Shown: piece by piece, positions 10,501 through 25,300 of the stretch
Layout of the letters: every line of letters starts with the position of its first letter
Numbering within the stretch: the stretch's first letter is position 1
Source of the DNA: Chenopodium formosanum
Taxonomy: Eukaryota > Streptophyta > Magnoliopsida > Caryophyllales > Amaranthaceae
Reading direction: 5' to 3'
Length of the DNA stretch: 64,000 nucleotides
NCBI GenBank assembly: GCA_024500155.1
Contig: CM044873.1
Coordinates: forward strand, 1,803,001-1,867,000
Position numbers and translations under genes: made by a program
The notes under the pieces: generated by a model
What the model was told of the DNA's origin: nothing
What the model saw: the letters and a program-made list of their open reading frames with translations, nothing else
The model's database searches: none

Positions 10501-13500
10501 AAGAATTTGAGCGTAGTGACATTGTCAAGAAGAACCAGAAAGTTTGCGTTGCTCGAATTTCAAAAACAAAATCTATAAGCCTAGATTTTCGGTTATCAAG
10601 AGGGATAGCTGAGGTATGTTTTTTATCCCTCCATTTGTTTGTAGTTATCATAGGATCATGCCACTGAACTGATGATTTGCTGCTTAATGATCTTGATGTG
10701 AGCCGTAATAGGATCATTGAGTTCTATCTCTAGTATATTCTCACTATCTCTTTTTCCAATGTGGTTGTCATTGTTTCTGTGCTGCTTGTTTTAAAAAAGT
10801 TATATATTTTTAAATGCGGTCAGTTCATGCTTGATTTCCATACCTTATTTTCGAGCCATATCTGTACTTATTAATAATTGCCACTAGTGAGTTATACATT
10901 ATGATAAGAGTGGTTTGGTGATAATTTTTGAGTTGACGCGAGTTGGATATGTGATGGATTTGTATGTGAGATTTTCAACAATGAGTCTACAACAATCACA
11001 TTGTATTAGATTGAAAGTAGTTCATTAAAAAAACTTTAGCTAAACTTGATGGCCAACTGATGGCTTAGCTTAAGAGTGATCGTTGATTCGCTGTTCCCTA
11101 TTACTCTCCCTTGTGCTTTTGCCCTTTTTAGAGTATTTTGTATGCGCGGGAAGTTCATTAAAAAAACTTTAGCTAAACTTGATGGCCAACTGATGGCTTA
11201 GCTTAAGAGTGATCGTTGATTCACTGTTCCCTGTTACTCTCCTTTGTCCTTTTGCCCTTTTTAGAGTATTTTGTATGCATGTGTATAACTATTATTTGTA
11301 ACTCATTAGTGGTTACACACATGAAATTTAAAGTATTAGATCCAACCAAGCTCTCCTTTGTCTTTCTAGACTTCAGAGTAGTTTGTATGTGTGTGTATAA
11401 TTCTAATATGTAACTCATTAGTGGTTACACACACATCAAATTTTCGGTTCCTATCTACCGTTGGTGTTAAAGGGAGAACTGCGAGGAGCCAACCCTAGTA
11501 CGAGAGGACTGGGTTGGGCCAACCTATGGTGTATTAGGTCCGAGCAAGGTATGGAGGAACTTATAGGATGAGATGGCAATATTAACTTCTATCCATCAAA
11601 TCTCTAATGACCTAAAAAGCAAGGTATCAGTGATTAGAGTAGTTCTAATGGTCACACACACCAAATCTGTAGGATTAGATCGCAATATGACTAAGAAAAC
11701 TATCGAATTTCGACCTCCCTCTCACTTAGTCATATTGTGGTCTAATCCTATGTGATAGTTTTGTTGCTAATCCTCAATATGTAAGGAGTAAGCTACAGCC
11801 TTTGACATATTTTAGTGGTAACAACATGCCATGATGGCATTTGTAACCGATGAGGTGATTTCTCTATGTGAATTTTCACTGCAAGAGTAACAGAAATATA
11901 TTTTCTTCGTTTCTTAATACATGCAATAAGTTGACTTTATTATACATTAAATGTCAGTTTGTTGCATGTATTGAGAAATGGAGGAAGTATTACTTATCTG
12001 AGCACATTGCATTGGGCAAAAATAAATCTTAAGAATATTTCCAAATTTATCTATTATATAATTACTTCTAATCATGCTTTCATCAATTAATTTGGACTTC
12101 TCTCATCAGCTTTTAATCAATATTCTTGCAGGTTAATGAGGGAAGATACACATATGCTATATCAATTTTTGACCAGGTAAGACATTATCTCTGTTGCCTT
12201 TATCACTTCTGTAATTTACCTCAGAAAGGGGGTTATACCTGTTCTAGTTTTGTCCGAATCTTCTTAATATTTGACTTTTGCCCCTTCTGCAGATACTGAA
12301 AGAGGATCCAAACTACCCCGAGGCATTGATAGGAAGAGGGACTGCATATGCTTTCCAACGAGAACTAGATGCAGCAATTGCGGATTTTACTAAGGTATAA
12401 AATAGATTACGGTCCTCTGTGGATCTATAATGTCTTTCTGACATGAGCTATAATAAACTTCTGTTTAGGCTATAGAAACAAACCCATCTGCTGGCGAGGC
12501 ATGGAAACGTAGAGGACAAGCTCGAGCTGCTTTAGGAGACTCTGCTGGGGTAAGATTGCACTGATCTGGTGTATGATGCTTTCTGTATTTTATACCCTGA
12601 TAATATGGCTCCAATTTATTTCTTTCTGTTACCACCTCTCCCCCACCCACCCACCCCAGAAAAAGGGAAGTTCAGGACATCAGTTTCCATTTAATTGTGA
12701 TTAGATACACAGTATATTAGGAATTGTTGAAATTGTTGTGATGATTTTTATAACACTCTTTTTTTTGGAGTTGAATGATTGGATTTTTTTTTTTTTTTTT
12801 TTCAAAAAATCTTTAGATGATCAATATTGCTTACCTTATGATATGAAGGATTGAAATTTCCTTGCATGGATTCAAGACTTTTTTATGATCAAGTTCCAAA
12901 AATTGATCCCGAACTGGATGCTTCATATTCTTGGCAATTTTGGTGAAAATACTTGCATGCACCTAAGTAAACCTAGTATAAGGTGCACCCAAGGATATTT
13001 TTTCCTCATACAATAAATTTCATACACTTCAAATGAGCAACAATCTTCAAACTATATATATTCGTAGTGAATGACTAGATATCGGATGATCTAGTAATTG
13101 GTACAAGGCTTAAGATCTACTATGAAGAAAATTTAGTAACACTAAAAATGTCATGACTTGCACAAGTGAAAACTGTAGGAGTGGGAAAAATGGGCTTATT
13201 ATGAATTTTGTACTATAGCTTTAGCATAAATAGCTGAATAAAGAGTTGTAGGCTTGTAGCATATGCAAACAAGTCAGTAGTTCACTTTGTGATTCATGTT
13301 CATGTCCTGGAAATTAAAATTTCTAATTTCTAGTTTCTTTCAAAAGCTTGTTAAAGTCCTTAGATGCTACATAGGTCTACCATCTTTGTTGTTAATGTCA
13401 TTGTTTTCTTGGATAACTAGTTAATAGGCTTTCATTCATCAGTTCTTTCCTCCAAGCTTTACACACTTGTCAACGAGAGTCAGTAGACATTTTGTTCTCT

Positions 13501-14441
13501 TTTGAGGATCATAATATCTGTCCTTACTTTGTTGGTATATTTTAGGTTATGCTCTAGGATTTTGGTGTTATTGGTGTAAGAACAAAAAGTCTACTTGCAT
13601 ATGTGCTTTCCAGCTGTCTTCGTGATTTGAAAACCTTTCCTTCAAGAAATAATTGTTTTTCCGTAATCGTGGAGAGAATGCTTTACACTTTTCTTTTTAT
13701 CGGATTTTTGGTCACTAAGTCTTTTTTGGTATGCCCTTGACCAATACAGCAATGGATTGAGAGGCTCGAAAAGTTTTTCATTAAATTGCTGATACTTGGC
13801 TTGCCATGCAAAATCCATTGATGGTTGCATATTTTTAAAATTTTATTTATTTATTTATTTTAATTTTTATCTTGATTGCTAAAGCTTCATTTTCCCTTTT
13901 CTTTTTATAAAAATAGTACTTTTGCTAGGTGGTAGGCTTATGAGATTTAGATAAAATCCATACGACTTCCAGAGAGTCAACTGTTATTAAGACTCTTACG
14001 AGCGCTTCCTTGCAATTATTTCTTAGTGTCCTCTGTCTGAGTGAATTACCTGCAGGCTAAATATACATACTGTTTAAAGCTAGATTGCTATTTATTCAAA
14101 AAAAAAAAAGCTAGATTTGTATTATAAATCTTACTCACTAATTATGTAATCCAGGCTATTGATGACTTGTCCAAGGCATTGGAGTTTGAGCCCAATTCTG
14201 CTGACATACTGCATGAGAGGGGTAAGTTTTTCAATGCACTCTTTATCTTTTCATATCTTTCCTATAACTGCGATCCCTTCATTGTTTTCCATTGCTTACC
14301 TTTCTTAGTTTTCATAATGGATATTCTATTGCCTTGTCATTTTGGGTTTCAATTTATTGTGATAATAACACCCTTTGATTTAACTGTCAGAAAAATTTAT
14401 ATTTTGCAGGAAACCAAGATATGTATAGTAAGGTTGATTTT

Positions 14442-14486
<45 letters not shown>

Positions 14487-16280
14487 GGAATTGTTTTTGT
14501 TAAGGTGAAAAATAGGGCAAAAAGTAAAAAGGGAATTATATTGGGATGGTATATGACACTTTGAGAGTTCTTTGGGGTCATATGGTTCAGTTCAGGGCTT
14601 GTTATGAGCCAATAATGGGGCAATGTGATTCAAGGAAGGCAATGTTGTTGGTGATGAGGAGCATGTTTACATGCTTGTTTTTATGAATTTTATTTTACGT
14701 ATTTAATAGGGATGGGCAATAACTGAGGGTAGATGGAAATTATTGAAGAAATATAAGTGATGATTTTTAATCAATAAGGATTATTCTAGTCAATCGTGAG
14801 ATGAGCCTCCATTCATGGATACTTTAACAAAGGCTTCACTATGAAATTATAATTGTAAACAACCAAAATTAATAATGGTAATGGCTTGTGTAACACCAAT
14901 ATAAACAACTCATGCATGCACTAACAATAGTAATGTGTGGGCTTGGGCCAATGGGTTTCTAAACAGTTTGATAGAACCTCAGGATGCCAAGTTGGAATTG
15001 TCTCTTGCATCTCTTGAATGCCCTTACAATAAATTTTAGAATCAGCCATATAATTGAACCAACCTCATTATTGGAATTTGTTTAGGCCTGCTCGTAGACT
15101 TGTTATGATTCCAAACTAACTTTTATGACCCCAAGGGGCACCTCCTACATTTACTATAATTTTTTAAAAAAATCCCGAAATCAGTCCAAAAACGTGGATT
15201 TATAGCCTTCAATTTTGGATAATTTTTTACTTTTCCTATCTAGAAAAGAAAAAGGATGAGGTGCTTTCCATGGACCTCATGGGTTGTTGGAATCATCTAC
15301 TTTCCTATCAATTTAGGCGGTTACATGGACACCTCCCTTCATCGATTCAAGGCCACCACAAGCTATTAAGCCTATTATGTGACATTGTGACTAACTAGTG
15401 GTTGTATATTGTTCCAAACAACATTATATGACCATGTAATGCATCCCTTACCATCACTTGACTTTTTGATGTCGGGTACTTAAATATCTGAAAATGGCCT
15501 ACTTTGTGGATTGAACCCTTCAATTTTGCCTATAGACAACATTTTCGGACTCGGCGAGGTTAAGCATCAAGGAAGGTGGTTCTTGGGGTTCCCAAAAGGC
15601 TTGGAAAAGGCCATGGGAGGTTTACTTGGTGTTTAAAGCCATCCCACACATGTTGGCCCATCACTCGTTATCATTAGGATGCCTTGGCCTTGGCATTGTG
15701 TTGCATTGCTTAGGCTTGGCCTTGTGTTGTGTTGCTTTGGCTTGACCTTGTGTTGCATTGCCTAGAAACAATGGTTAATATGGAAGATGATGTTTTAATA
15801 GACTACTTCATATGGGTTTTTAATTTTTCAACTTGGTTGTTGCTTTAACCCTTTTTCCAAGCAATTGAATTCTGAGGAAGTGTCACAGTTTACCAATCAT
15901 AATGTGAATTAATGCTGAGATAATCTTTTGCTATGAAAATCACAGTAGGTAGAGTGAGTACAATCTGGCTATGAGGTTAGGAGTTCAAACCTTGGCCTTC
16001 TTATTTTTCTATTTGGCTTTTCCATCAAGTTCCATCATGGCTACCAGTCTTTACTAGATGCTAAACTGCCAGTTCCTGATTCTTTTTAAGTTTTTTTTTT
16101 TGGGAAGACTTTTTTCTTGATGGTTCTTTTTGATTGGAGGTTTAGTCCTTGAAGAACTAGAAATTACTGCACAATTGAAGCACATAAATCATTTGTAATA
16201 AGAATTTTTTTTTTATTATTATTTATTATTTTATTTTTTAATCTTCATCTGATAATTTATTTTACTGAAATGCGGTTGTC

Positions 16281-16317
<37 letters not shown>

Positions 16318-19300
16318 GCACTTATTGTGATTCTGATTTTGATTAAGTACATGGATGATTTTTAAACTGGTGTGTCAATCATCAATGCTTAAGAGTAAAA
16401 CCCAGCACTGTTTATGGTAGGCAGAATCTGATATATATTTATGTTTACTGTTCAGGTATTGTTAATTTCAAGTTTAAGGATTTTGGTTCAGCTGTGAAAG
16501 ACCTTTCTACATGTGTCAAGCTTGATAAGGGCAATAAATCTGCATACACTTATTTGGTGAGTTTCTCAGTTTATAATGTGGATGTTGGATCACAAGAAAT
16601 TGTATGCATGTCTGTTTTCCTCCTCCTCTTGGTGACTGGCTTAAGTATCATATCATTAGGGTCTGTCCTTATCATCAATTGGTGAGTACAAGAGAGCAGA
16701 GGAATCGCATATGAAAGCACTCAAATTTGACCGTGATTTTCTTGAGGCTTGGACTCATCTAACACAGGTACCGTGTATCAACTTCCCTCTTAATTCTCAC
16801 ATTCGTCTATCATGAATTTGTTCCTCAAGCTGAGTTTCGTTGTCTGTAATTTGGGATATCATCATAACTGATTAGTTCTCATCTTGAATGTTCAGCATTT
16901 TAGATTTGACTTTAAAATAGAAACCTATTACTATCATTTTTTTCTCAGTACATCAGAATAGTCTTTGCACTTATCATAAGCATAGTTTTAGGTGATAAAT
17001 TGTTTGGTTATCTATTGTTATCTTATTGAAAAGGTAGGTGTGACGGGAGATATGGGGGTGTACCTTTTATTCTAACAGAGAGAGAACAGAGCCCTTTTGT
17101 TTAATAGATGTGAAAGAAAAACGAAGAGAGTAATAAATTATAGTGGGTTCTATCCCAAACTAGAAGTGTAATTACGAAAACTGATTCAGAACAGATGAAA
17201 AAGTGTTCAAACAATTTTGGGTAAAGGGAGTATCTATACATACATTTATGTTTTAAATTTCGTGTTTGCAGTATGAGTGCAGAACATTCTTGACTAGATT
17301 GGTGATTTCAGCTTTCACTTTTCAAGAAGCGCCAATTATTTTTGGTACTAATTGATACTGCAAGTGCAAGTCCTCATATCTTTTGTTTGGTTTTACAGTA
17401 CAATGTCTATTGCCTATTAGTTCATAGCTACTTATTTAGTTTTTAATCAATCAGTTTGATGTTACTTGCTTTGATTGTGCTGTAATCCTGTAAGGCTTTT
17501 TCAGCTAGATATTTGTTGTGTCTTCATAGAGGAATCAAATTTACTAGAGTATCAACGAATTAGTCAATACCAGCTTAATGATCCGTAATTTTTCATGGGT
17601 GCAGCTCTATCAAGATTTGGCAAATACAGCTAAGGCTTTTGAATGCCTTACACGAGCTCTAGAGATTGACGGGGGGTAATGTTGTGAATATTTCTCTATT
17701 CATGGCTTGATTTGGTTAATGATGTGGATTTTGTACTAGTCCCATCTCAATTGAACATGCATTCCTCTTCGTTGAGCTCTTAATTACAGTTTCTGTGTAT
17801 TATGGTCTAATTTAGGTATGCAAAAGCATATTACTTGCGTGGATTGCTTCATCATGGAATGGGAGATCACAGGTATGGCCATATTGCCAATTAAATTAAT
17901 TTTAGGCTTTAGGGTGTTAAAGGGAAAAATATGTAGGATGAAAGCTGATTCCACACCACATGCAATGGGCATGTGTAATCTATGGTCAAGTAAATAAATT
18001 TAGTAAAACACTACTGATATTTGTACATGAATCCCCTTAGTTAGTGAAATTGTTTTGTATAGCAAACTAGTTGAAATTATATTATTTTAACAAAAAAAGA
18101 AGGAAATTTGCCTAATACAACTAGTAAAAGTACCCATTTTGCGGAATACAACCTCTTTAGTCTATTTTTGTAAATTACAATTTAAAAACACACCCAACCA
18201 ATAAAACTACAATCAAGAATTGGATTCCAACCATTTTTACGGGAATGTGACATCTTTTTCCATCATCTGTGCAATACACTTTATTCTGCTTGTTTGTTGC
18301 TAGCTGCCATGGGTAGTTCTCTAATGTGTTCTTCTTTGCTAATTGTCATTTCCACTTATTGACTTATGGATGGAGTTCCTTAACAACAGGAATGCCATAA
18401 AGGATATATCTATGGCGCTTAATATCGAGAGCTCAAATGTAGAGTGTCTGTATTTAAGAGCATCCTGTCACCATGCCCTAGGACAATTCAAAGAAGCGGT
18501 ATAAAGATTCAGCTTCAACTTTCTACCTACCATTTATGTTATTTCTTAAAGTAGTATTCATATTGTTTAGTATTCATCTGATGAAACCAGGTCAAAGACT
18601 ATGATGCTGCTTTAGATTTGGAATTAGACTCTATGGAAAAATTTGTGCTTCAGTGCCTTGCATTTTACCAGGTGATATTTCATTTAACAGTTTTTTTATA
18701 CACTATTGCTTAATCTCACTAATCTGCATTCCATCTGTACTATTGTGAATTTGTGATTGTCATAGTTAAAGAACTTGGATATTGCCAACTTACGTTTTTC
18801 CTATGCTCGTATTTATACTACTTTTGGATGTAATATCCTCAATGGCTGTAAATCTATTTTACTTACTAGTTTGTGTGAAGACTATGAACTGCATTTTATC
18901 GACTTAGTCAGATAATATTTTTGGTACATAAATTAGTCAAAAAAATGGAAATTTGAAAGAGATGGAGTATCAAGAAAAATGGACTGGCATATAGGCTGTA
19001 ATTATTACCATACTGGTTTCCCTGGTGTCCGTGGTCAAATGTTTTGAGCGCAACATTTGGTGTTCAAATAAGTGTAATTTTGGAAGTTTTAATTTCTTTT
19101 GTGTTTCACTGCTTCTCACTATTTCCTATTCCTTCAATATAAGAGATGAACAATTGTTTTCTGTTAAATAGGCAAAAGAACTTCCTATAGGAGAATTGAG
19201 TTACATGTTATTGTATGATAATGTGCCTTCGTAACTAGATAAAGTAGTCAGGAGTTGTTTCAGTATATTTTAAATGCCTAATATACTTCATTGCTTCCTT

Positions 19301-22300
19301 ACATTTGCCTATGTGTTGTGCTGAAAATTTAATCTTCTCTGTTTTGTCTAAGCAGAAGGAACTGGCTCTTTATACAGCGTCAAAACTAAACAGTGAGTTT
19401 TGCTGGTTTGACATTGATGGTGACATCGATCCCCTCTTTAAGGTGATATTACTCTTATACTTTGTATCTTTGCTAAATTTTAATATTTTTTTATTATAAA
19501 AATATTTCTAACTAGTAGCTTCTAGCCTCCTACCTTATTTCTTAGATTTTTAAAGTCTGAACTCTATTTTTGCTTTTTAAAATTCAAATGTGTAACCTGT
19601 GCATTGTTATCTTCACTTATAAGGCTAAAAATTTATTAGCATTCTTTGTCTAGAAGATATCCAATTATGTGAATATATATATAGCACTCTTCCTTGCGGC
19701 TTTTATGCTTCTATGTGGTTAGACTGTTTACACTAGTTTTAAGATGTTTTTAGAAAAATCTTTGTATGAAATATGGAAACTACCCAACTCTTAAGGCGCT
19801 TCCTATCCTAATGGGGTCTAACTATCTTATCATGGTATGCAATGAGCCATCGCTGTAAACCTTGGTTGTTGCGATTTTTGTCAAAAATATATATAAAAAA
19901 CAAAAAATTATGGAGGAAGTGATAGTATAAAGTGATAATTTGCAGAAGATTGTAAGGGTTGATTTGTCTTTTGTTATCTAAAACAGTAAGGCTTAGATTA
20001 CCCTTGATTGTCCTGATGGCCACTTACCCTTCATGTCTGTTTGCTACTCTGATCTCGTAATTGTAATTGCATTGTTCTTGTGTATAGCTGAGGTGTTGGT
20101 CTAGGGTGAGTTATGATGTCTATGCATTGTTGATGTCCTATCACATGAAACTGGTGACATAACAACATTGTTCCATCATTTAAAATCATGACATTATTAC
20201 ATTACATTGTCCTAATGTGCAATGTATGCTCTACTAGTTTTCCCCACAAGAATTTATAGGCTCGTACAAGAATTAATAATGACGTGAAAGCCTGAAAGTT
20301 GTCCCATTCACTTATAGCAATATATGGTACTGATCAAGTGATCGTATCCTTTGTTGCCAATCTCAGGAATACTGGTGCAAAAGATTGCACCCCAAGGATG
20401 TATGTGAAAAGGTCTATAGGCAACCTACATTGCGGGACTCCCTGAAAAAAGGTAAACTCAGGAAGCAAGATTTGGCTATGACAAAGCAGAAGACTGCTCT
20501 TATTCATGCTGCAGATTTCATTGGACAGAAGATTCAATACAATGCTACAGGCTTCTTGCCCAATAGGCGCCAGGTGAATCTTCTATCGTAATTCTGTTGT
20601 TTTATTAAATTATAAGAGATTATTGGACCTTTTGTTCTCGCTATGGAGTTTTATACCTAATTTATGAATTTATCGTGTGCTGATTCCAACCTTCCAATCA
20701 CATTTTGTTTTGATTGATAAGTATTATCTGATTTGAAAGGTACCACTTCTGTTGCCCTGTCATTATCTCTATTCTTTACCCCCTTCTCTCATTCCAAAAA
20801 CAAAGTGCAATTTTGTGGTGCACTCTATTGGCATGTAGCAGAGATGCAGAACCTTTTAGTTGTAGAATAACAGACATCGGCCTCCTAGTGCATGAGGAAT
20901 TATTGATCTTGTGTTGAACTTGGTGGTTCTATTTTATTATTCTTGTACTATTACTCCTCTTTGCTTTTACTTGTAAAGTATTGACAAGTATTGATCATCC
21001 TTAGCATCGTATGGCGGGATTGGCTGCTATTGAAATAGCCCAAAAAGTTTCAAGGGCCTGGCGAGCTTTGCAGGCAGAATTGAAGAATACTGGTAAAAAT
21101 TCTGGTAAACATGGCAGGAGAGCTCGGAAAAGGGAAACTGTAAATATGCCCAGTCAGAACAGAGGTGGTCCTTGTTGCAGTACTAGTAGTTCATCAGACA
21201 CTTCAACTTCACATGGCATTTTAGAAGACAGGCCATCTTCACGAATGATGATGTCATGGCAAGATGTGTATTCCTTGGCTGTAAAGTGGAGACAAATCTC
21301 AGAACCCTGTGATCCTGTTGTGTGGATCAACAAGTTGAGGTAATACGCATTAACTTGTTTTTGCAGCCATAAATAGAGTGCACCTTGCACTTCAACTCAC
21401 TGCTTATATTTGTGCTGTTAACAATACCCATGAGTCAGTAGTAAAATCTTGGAAGAGGGAGGAATTTAAATTTTACTTTTCCAAGATAAGTTAACAACCT
21501 AATATCTAAAATACTAAATGCATTAGATACTAAAGGTTAATACTCTTGTAGAACACTTATAAAAAGTCTAATTGTTCATAACAAAGACCTAAAATATACA
21601 AGTATTGATAACTATGTCATATCTCAAATCCAATATAACTAGCCTATTTTACTACACTGTTTGGTGTTGTCTCCTCAAATTTGCAACTTGGCCCTGATAC
21701 GCAGCCCATGCATTGCCTTTCTCCTTCTCATCCAGCCCATGTGTCATCCTTTTCTTCTCTGCATAGATTGTGGGCTGTAGGCCTGTTGCTTCCCCACTCA
21801 TCATCATCAGCACAATCATTGCTTTTCCTTTTAATCATGGGTTATGTATCCTTCACTGGTTGGTGCTTGATTTGGACATGTCTAAGCATTCGATTTTCTC
21901 CCGTTCCAACTACAGGGTCTGATAGAAAACATATGCAGAATATTCTCTAACTAGGTCTAGAATGTATGTGTAGAATAATATCTTTGCATATCTTAGACTA
22001 TTTTTACGTATATTGTTAGTTACCTAATATAATTAGATATCTAATTATAACTCTATAAATATTGATCAATGGAAATCACTCAGTTAAGGAGTTTTATATT
22101 ATCTTACAATAACCTGAAAAACTTAAGTTTAGACTTAAGCTCTTCTTTTTGATCATAATTTGAAAATTTTAGTTGTGAATTTCCCATTTTAGAATGCAGC
22201 TCATGCCTTCAGGATATAGCACTAATAATTTCTTTGCCTTTCAGTGAAGAGTTTAATGCTGGTTTTGGGTCTCATACTCCAATCATTCTAGGACAAGCAA

Positions 22301-25300
22301 GAGTTGTCCGCTATTTCCCTAACTTTCATAGGTAATGAGGTCCTTTCACCCTTTGATATAGATTGAAGCTTTCAGTGAACCCTGTTTGAAATTCTGTATG
22401 ACTGTACCTCAGAACACTAAATGCTGCCAAGGCTGCAATAAAGGAAAAGAAGCATGCATGCAGTAAGGCTGATGCTGTTATCAACTTATCTGATGACAGC
22501 AAGTTGCAAAATGTAAGTGAAGCTCCTTCTATCTGAGTAATGTATGTCTCTTTCTACATTGGTCTCTGGTAAGTCATGAATTCATGATAGTTCTACTAAC
22601 TTTATTACATGACTACCCACTTTCCATTTCAACCCATTTCATGAAATTCTACCCAGATTTATTGGTAAACTTTACTTACTTCCTCTTCTCCTAATATTGC
22701 AACAATTACTGTTTAAGGAAGTTTTACAAATACTGCAATATTTCCTTATTTGCTCATTGTTCCTCTCTATCTCTTCCCTTATGGGTCTATATCTATATGT
22801 CTCTATCTCTTCCCATCTTAAAATCTGTGCAGTAGCCCCATGTTGCTATATTAGGGGAACGGAGGAATTATTAATTAGGCTATGTTTAGTTCACCTTAGT
22901 TTTGCTTATCTGGTTGGATCTGAACTTATTTTTATTTTTTCTTTAATAGTTTAATCTGATTTTATTGCCTTAATATGACTTGAATTTGACCTTATATATA
23001 TGCTAGTAAAATAGGAAGAAAAATATATCAAATGAAATTTAATTAGATTTGTATTAATATGTATTTTCCAAAAATGTAATTTTCATTATTCTTTTCATCA
23101 CAAAAAACTGAAAAAAGGATATTTAGCAATGAAAAATTGTGAATAAAATGATAAAGCTTGGTCTAAACCTTTTTTTTATTTTTTATCTAAGCTTATTTTT
23201 CCTGATCTAATTTGAAAATCTCTCTTTTACTCAAAATACATAAATCCCTTTTTTTTTTTTGATAAAATACTACCAAAAAAAAAAAAAGCAAGTGGTCCCA
23301 AAGATCGCACTTTCTTTCTTATTACATATAAAATATATATAACTTCAAAGAACAGAGTATTGCTATAAAGTGACACCCCTAATTATGACTGCATATCTTT
23401 CTGCTCCATTTGCCAAATGACATGCATCATATTGATCTATTAAAATATGTAAGATTCTCTGTATAGAAAGCAATGTTTTATTTGTCACAAAAATAACAGT
23501 GCTGAACTGCTGACAACACGATATGAATAAGCTCTTACAAGTTCTGGGAGACATATATATCAGCTGCTCATTCAGATGAGCTTTCTGCGTTTTACATGCA
23601 CATCATTTTCTGTATGCTTATAAGTTTTGTCCTCTAGTAGTGCCTTTTGAATCTAGTCTTTATCAACTATATGCAGATTATGCTCGCTGATTCCTGCTCT
23701 GATCTACACAAAGCTGTTGGTGAGGACTTCTGGGTGTCTACTTGGTGCAACAGTTTGGCATTTGAGGGGTAAGTATATGCTTGTGATTATATATATATAT
23801 ATATCCTCTGACTTTGTAGACTTCATTATCTTTCTCATTAATATTGTAAGGATTACTATAGTAGTTGAAATTTATGGTCAAATTAACTTCTTCTTGTTTG
23901 CCTCTCTCAGAAAGCAGTTGGAGGGGACAAGAATCACCCTTTTGAAATCGTATGATCTTAATTCTTTGATTTGCATGATTAGTCTGGTATATTTGTCTCA
24001 GCACATTTTCTCTAAGCTATAAGTTGCTGCAACACTAATTGTGCCTACCTTTATGTGATGTCTTTTTAGGGGAGAACGTGGATATGATTTTGCAATAAGA
24101 ACACCCTGTACACCTTCTAGATGGAATGAGTTTGATACTGAAATGGCAATGGCATGGGAGGTTTGTGTATAAATTGCTATGTGCTGCTGTCATCTGTTCT
24201 TTTTCCCTCTCCCTCGTTCAATTCTGCCTTTGAATTTGTCCATGTATCTTCTAAAGCTGTTAGTTATCAGTAGTTCTGAAACACAATTTTCACTGTATCT
24301 TGTTTATGAAACTCATTGTAAAGTAAATAGTTTGATTTACTTACCATGCTTTTACTGTTACCTCGGTGCAATCTTGAGAACTTGAGCCTCTTCACTGAGG
24401 TCTTTTTTCATGAAATAGAGGGTTTATTTTCGAGATATTTTTTCCTCATTATTCTCATTAATCTATCTGATCTTCTGGTGGAACATAATGTGCAGGCTAG
24501 AATATGGAAACAAAGTTCATAGTCTCTGCTTGTATTTAGTATGACATTATATGGCATACATATTATATATCAATGTATGATCCTGTTACATATTGTGCTA
24601 CATTCAGAAACATAAGATCGAACCTGGTCAATATCTACAAAAAATACTGAGTTGTGGCTTGTTGGTACTATTGTATTAAATCAATCTTTTTGGCCCACAA
24701 TTTAGATCATAACTATGTCCTTGTTATTTTCACCTTTTTCAAGAATTTATTAGAACAGCTATTGCATGTTTTGCTTCTATTTTCCTGATGTAAAAAATCT
24801 TAAATACTGTGCTTGTAGGCTTTGTGCAATGCGTATTGTGGCGAGGCTTATGGGTCTACTGATTTCAATGCCCTTGAAAATGTCAGAGATGCAATTTTAA
24901 GGATGACATACTACTGGTATGACAACTTTTATTGCTTGCTTGTTTGTGTTACATTTGCATGTTCATATTGTTGCAGTGGCTATGATATCCTCTTTTGTGC
25001 TGCCCGTCTTGGTTCATCTTATTTTTTTGAAAACGTCTTTTGATTAGTTTGTTTACTGTCTGCTTTGTTTGGATGGGAGGACTTCTGTGTATGCTTCTTT
25101 TTCTTTTCGTTTAATTTTAACGTGGTGTACTTTTGGATGTCCTGTACTTCTATTATTTTAATTATGTAGATTATGATATTGATATAGAGAATTTAACTAA
25201 AATTCACTGAATTTGATATGCCTATTCAGGTATAATTTCATGCCACTATCCAGAGGTTCTGCTGTGGTTGGATTTGTAGTTTTGCTGGGATTGTGTCTTG

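Noticed and set aside
10391..10717. Antisense 108-codon frame over SRFR1 exon 3
   Set aside because: Shadow of the polar linker exon; no domain, crosses a splice site.
14167..14508. 113-codon frame at SRFR1 exon 7
   Set aside because: Only the first part (to 14221) is exon; the rest reads through the intron into a poly(T) tract.
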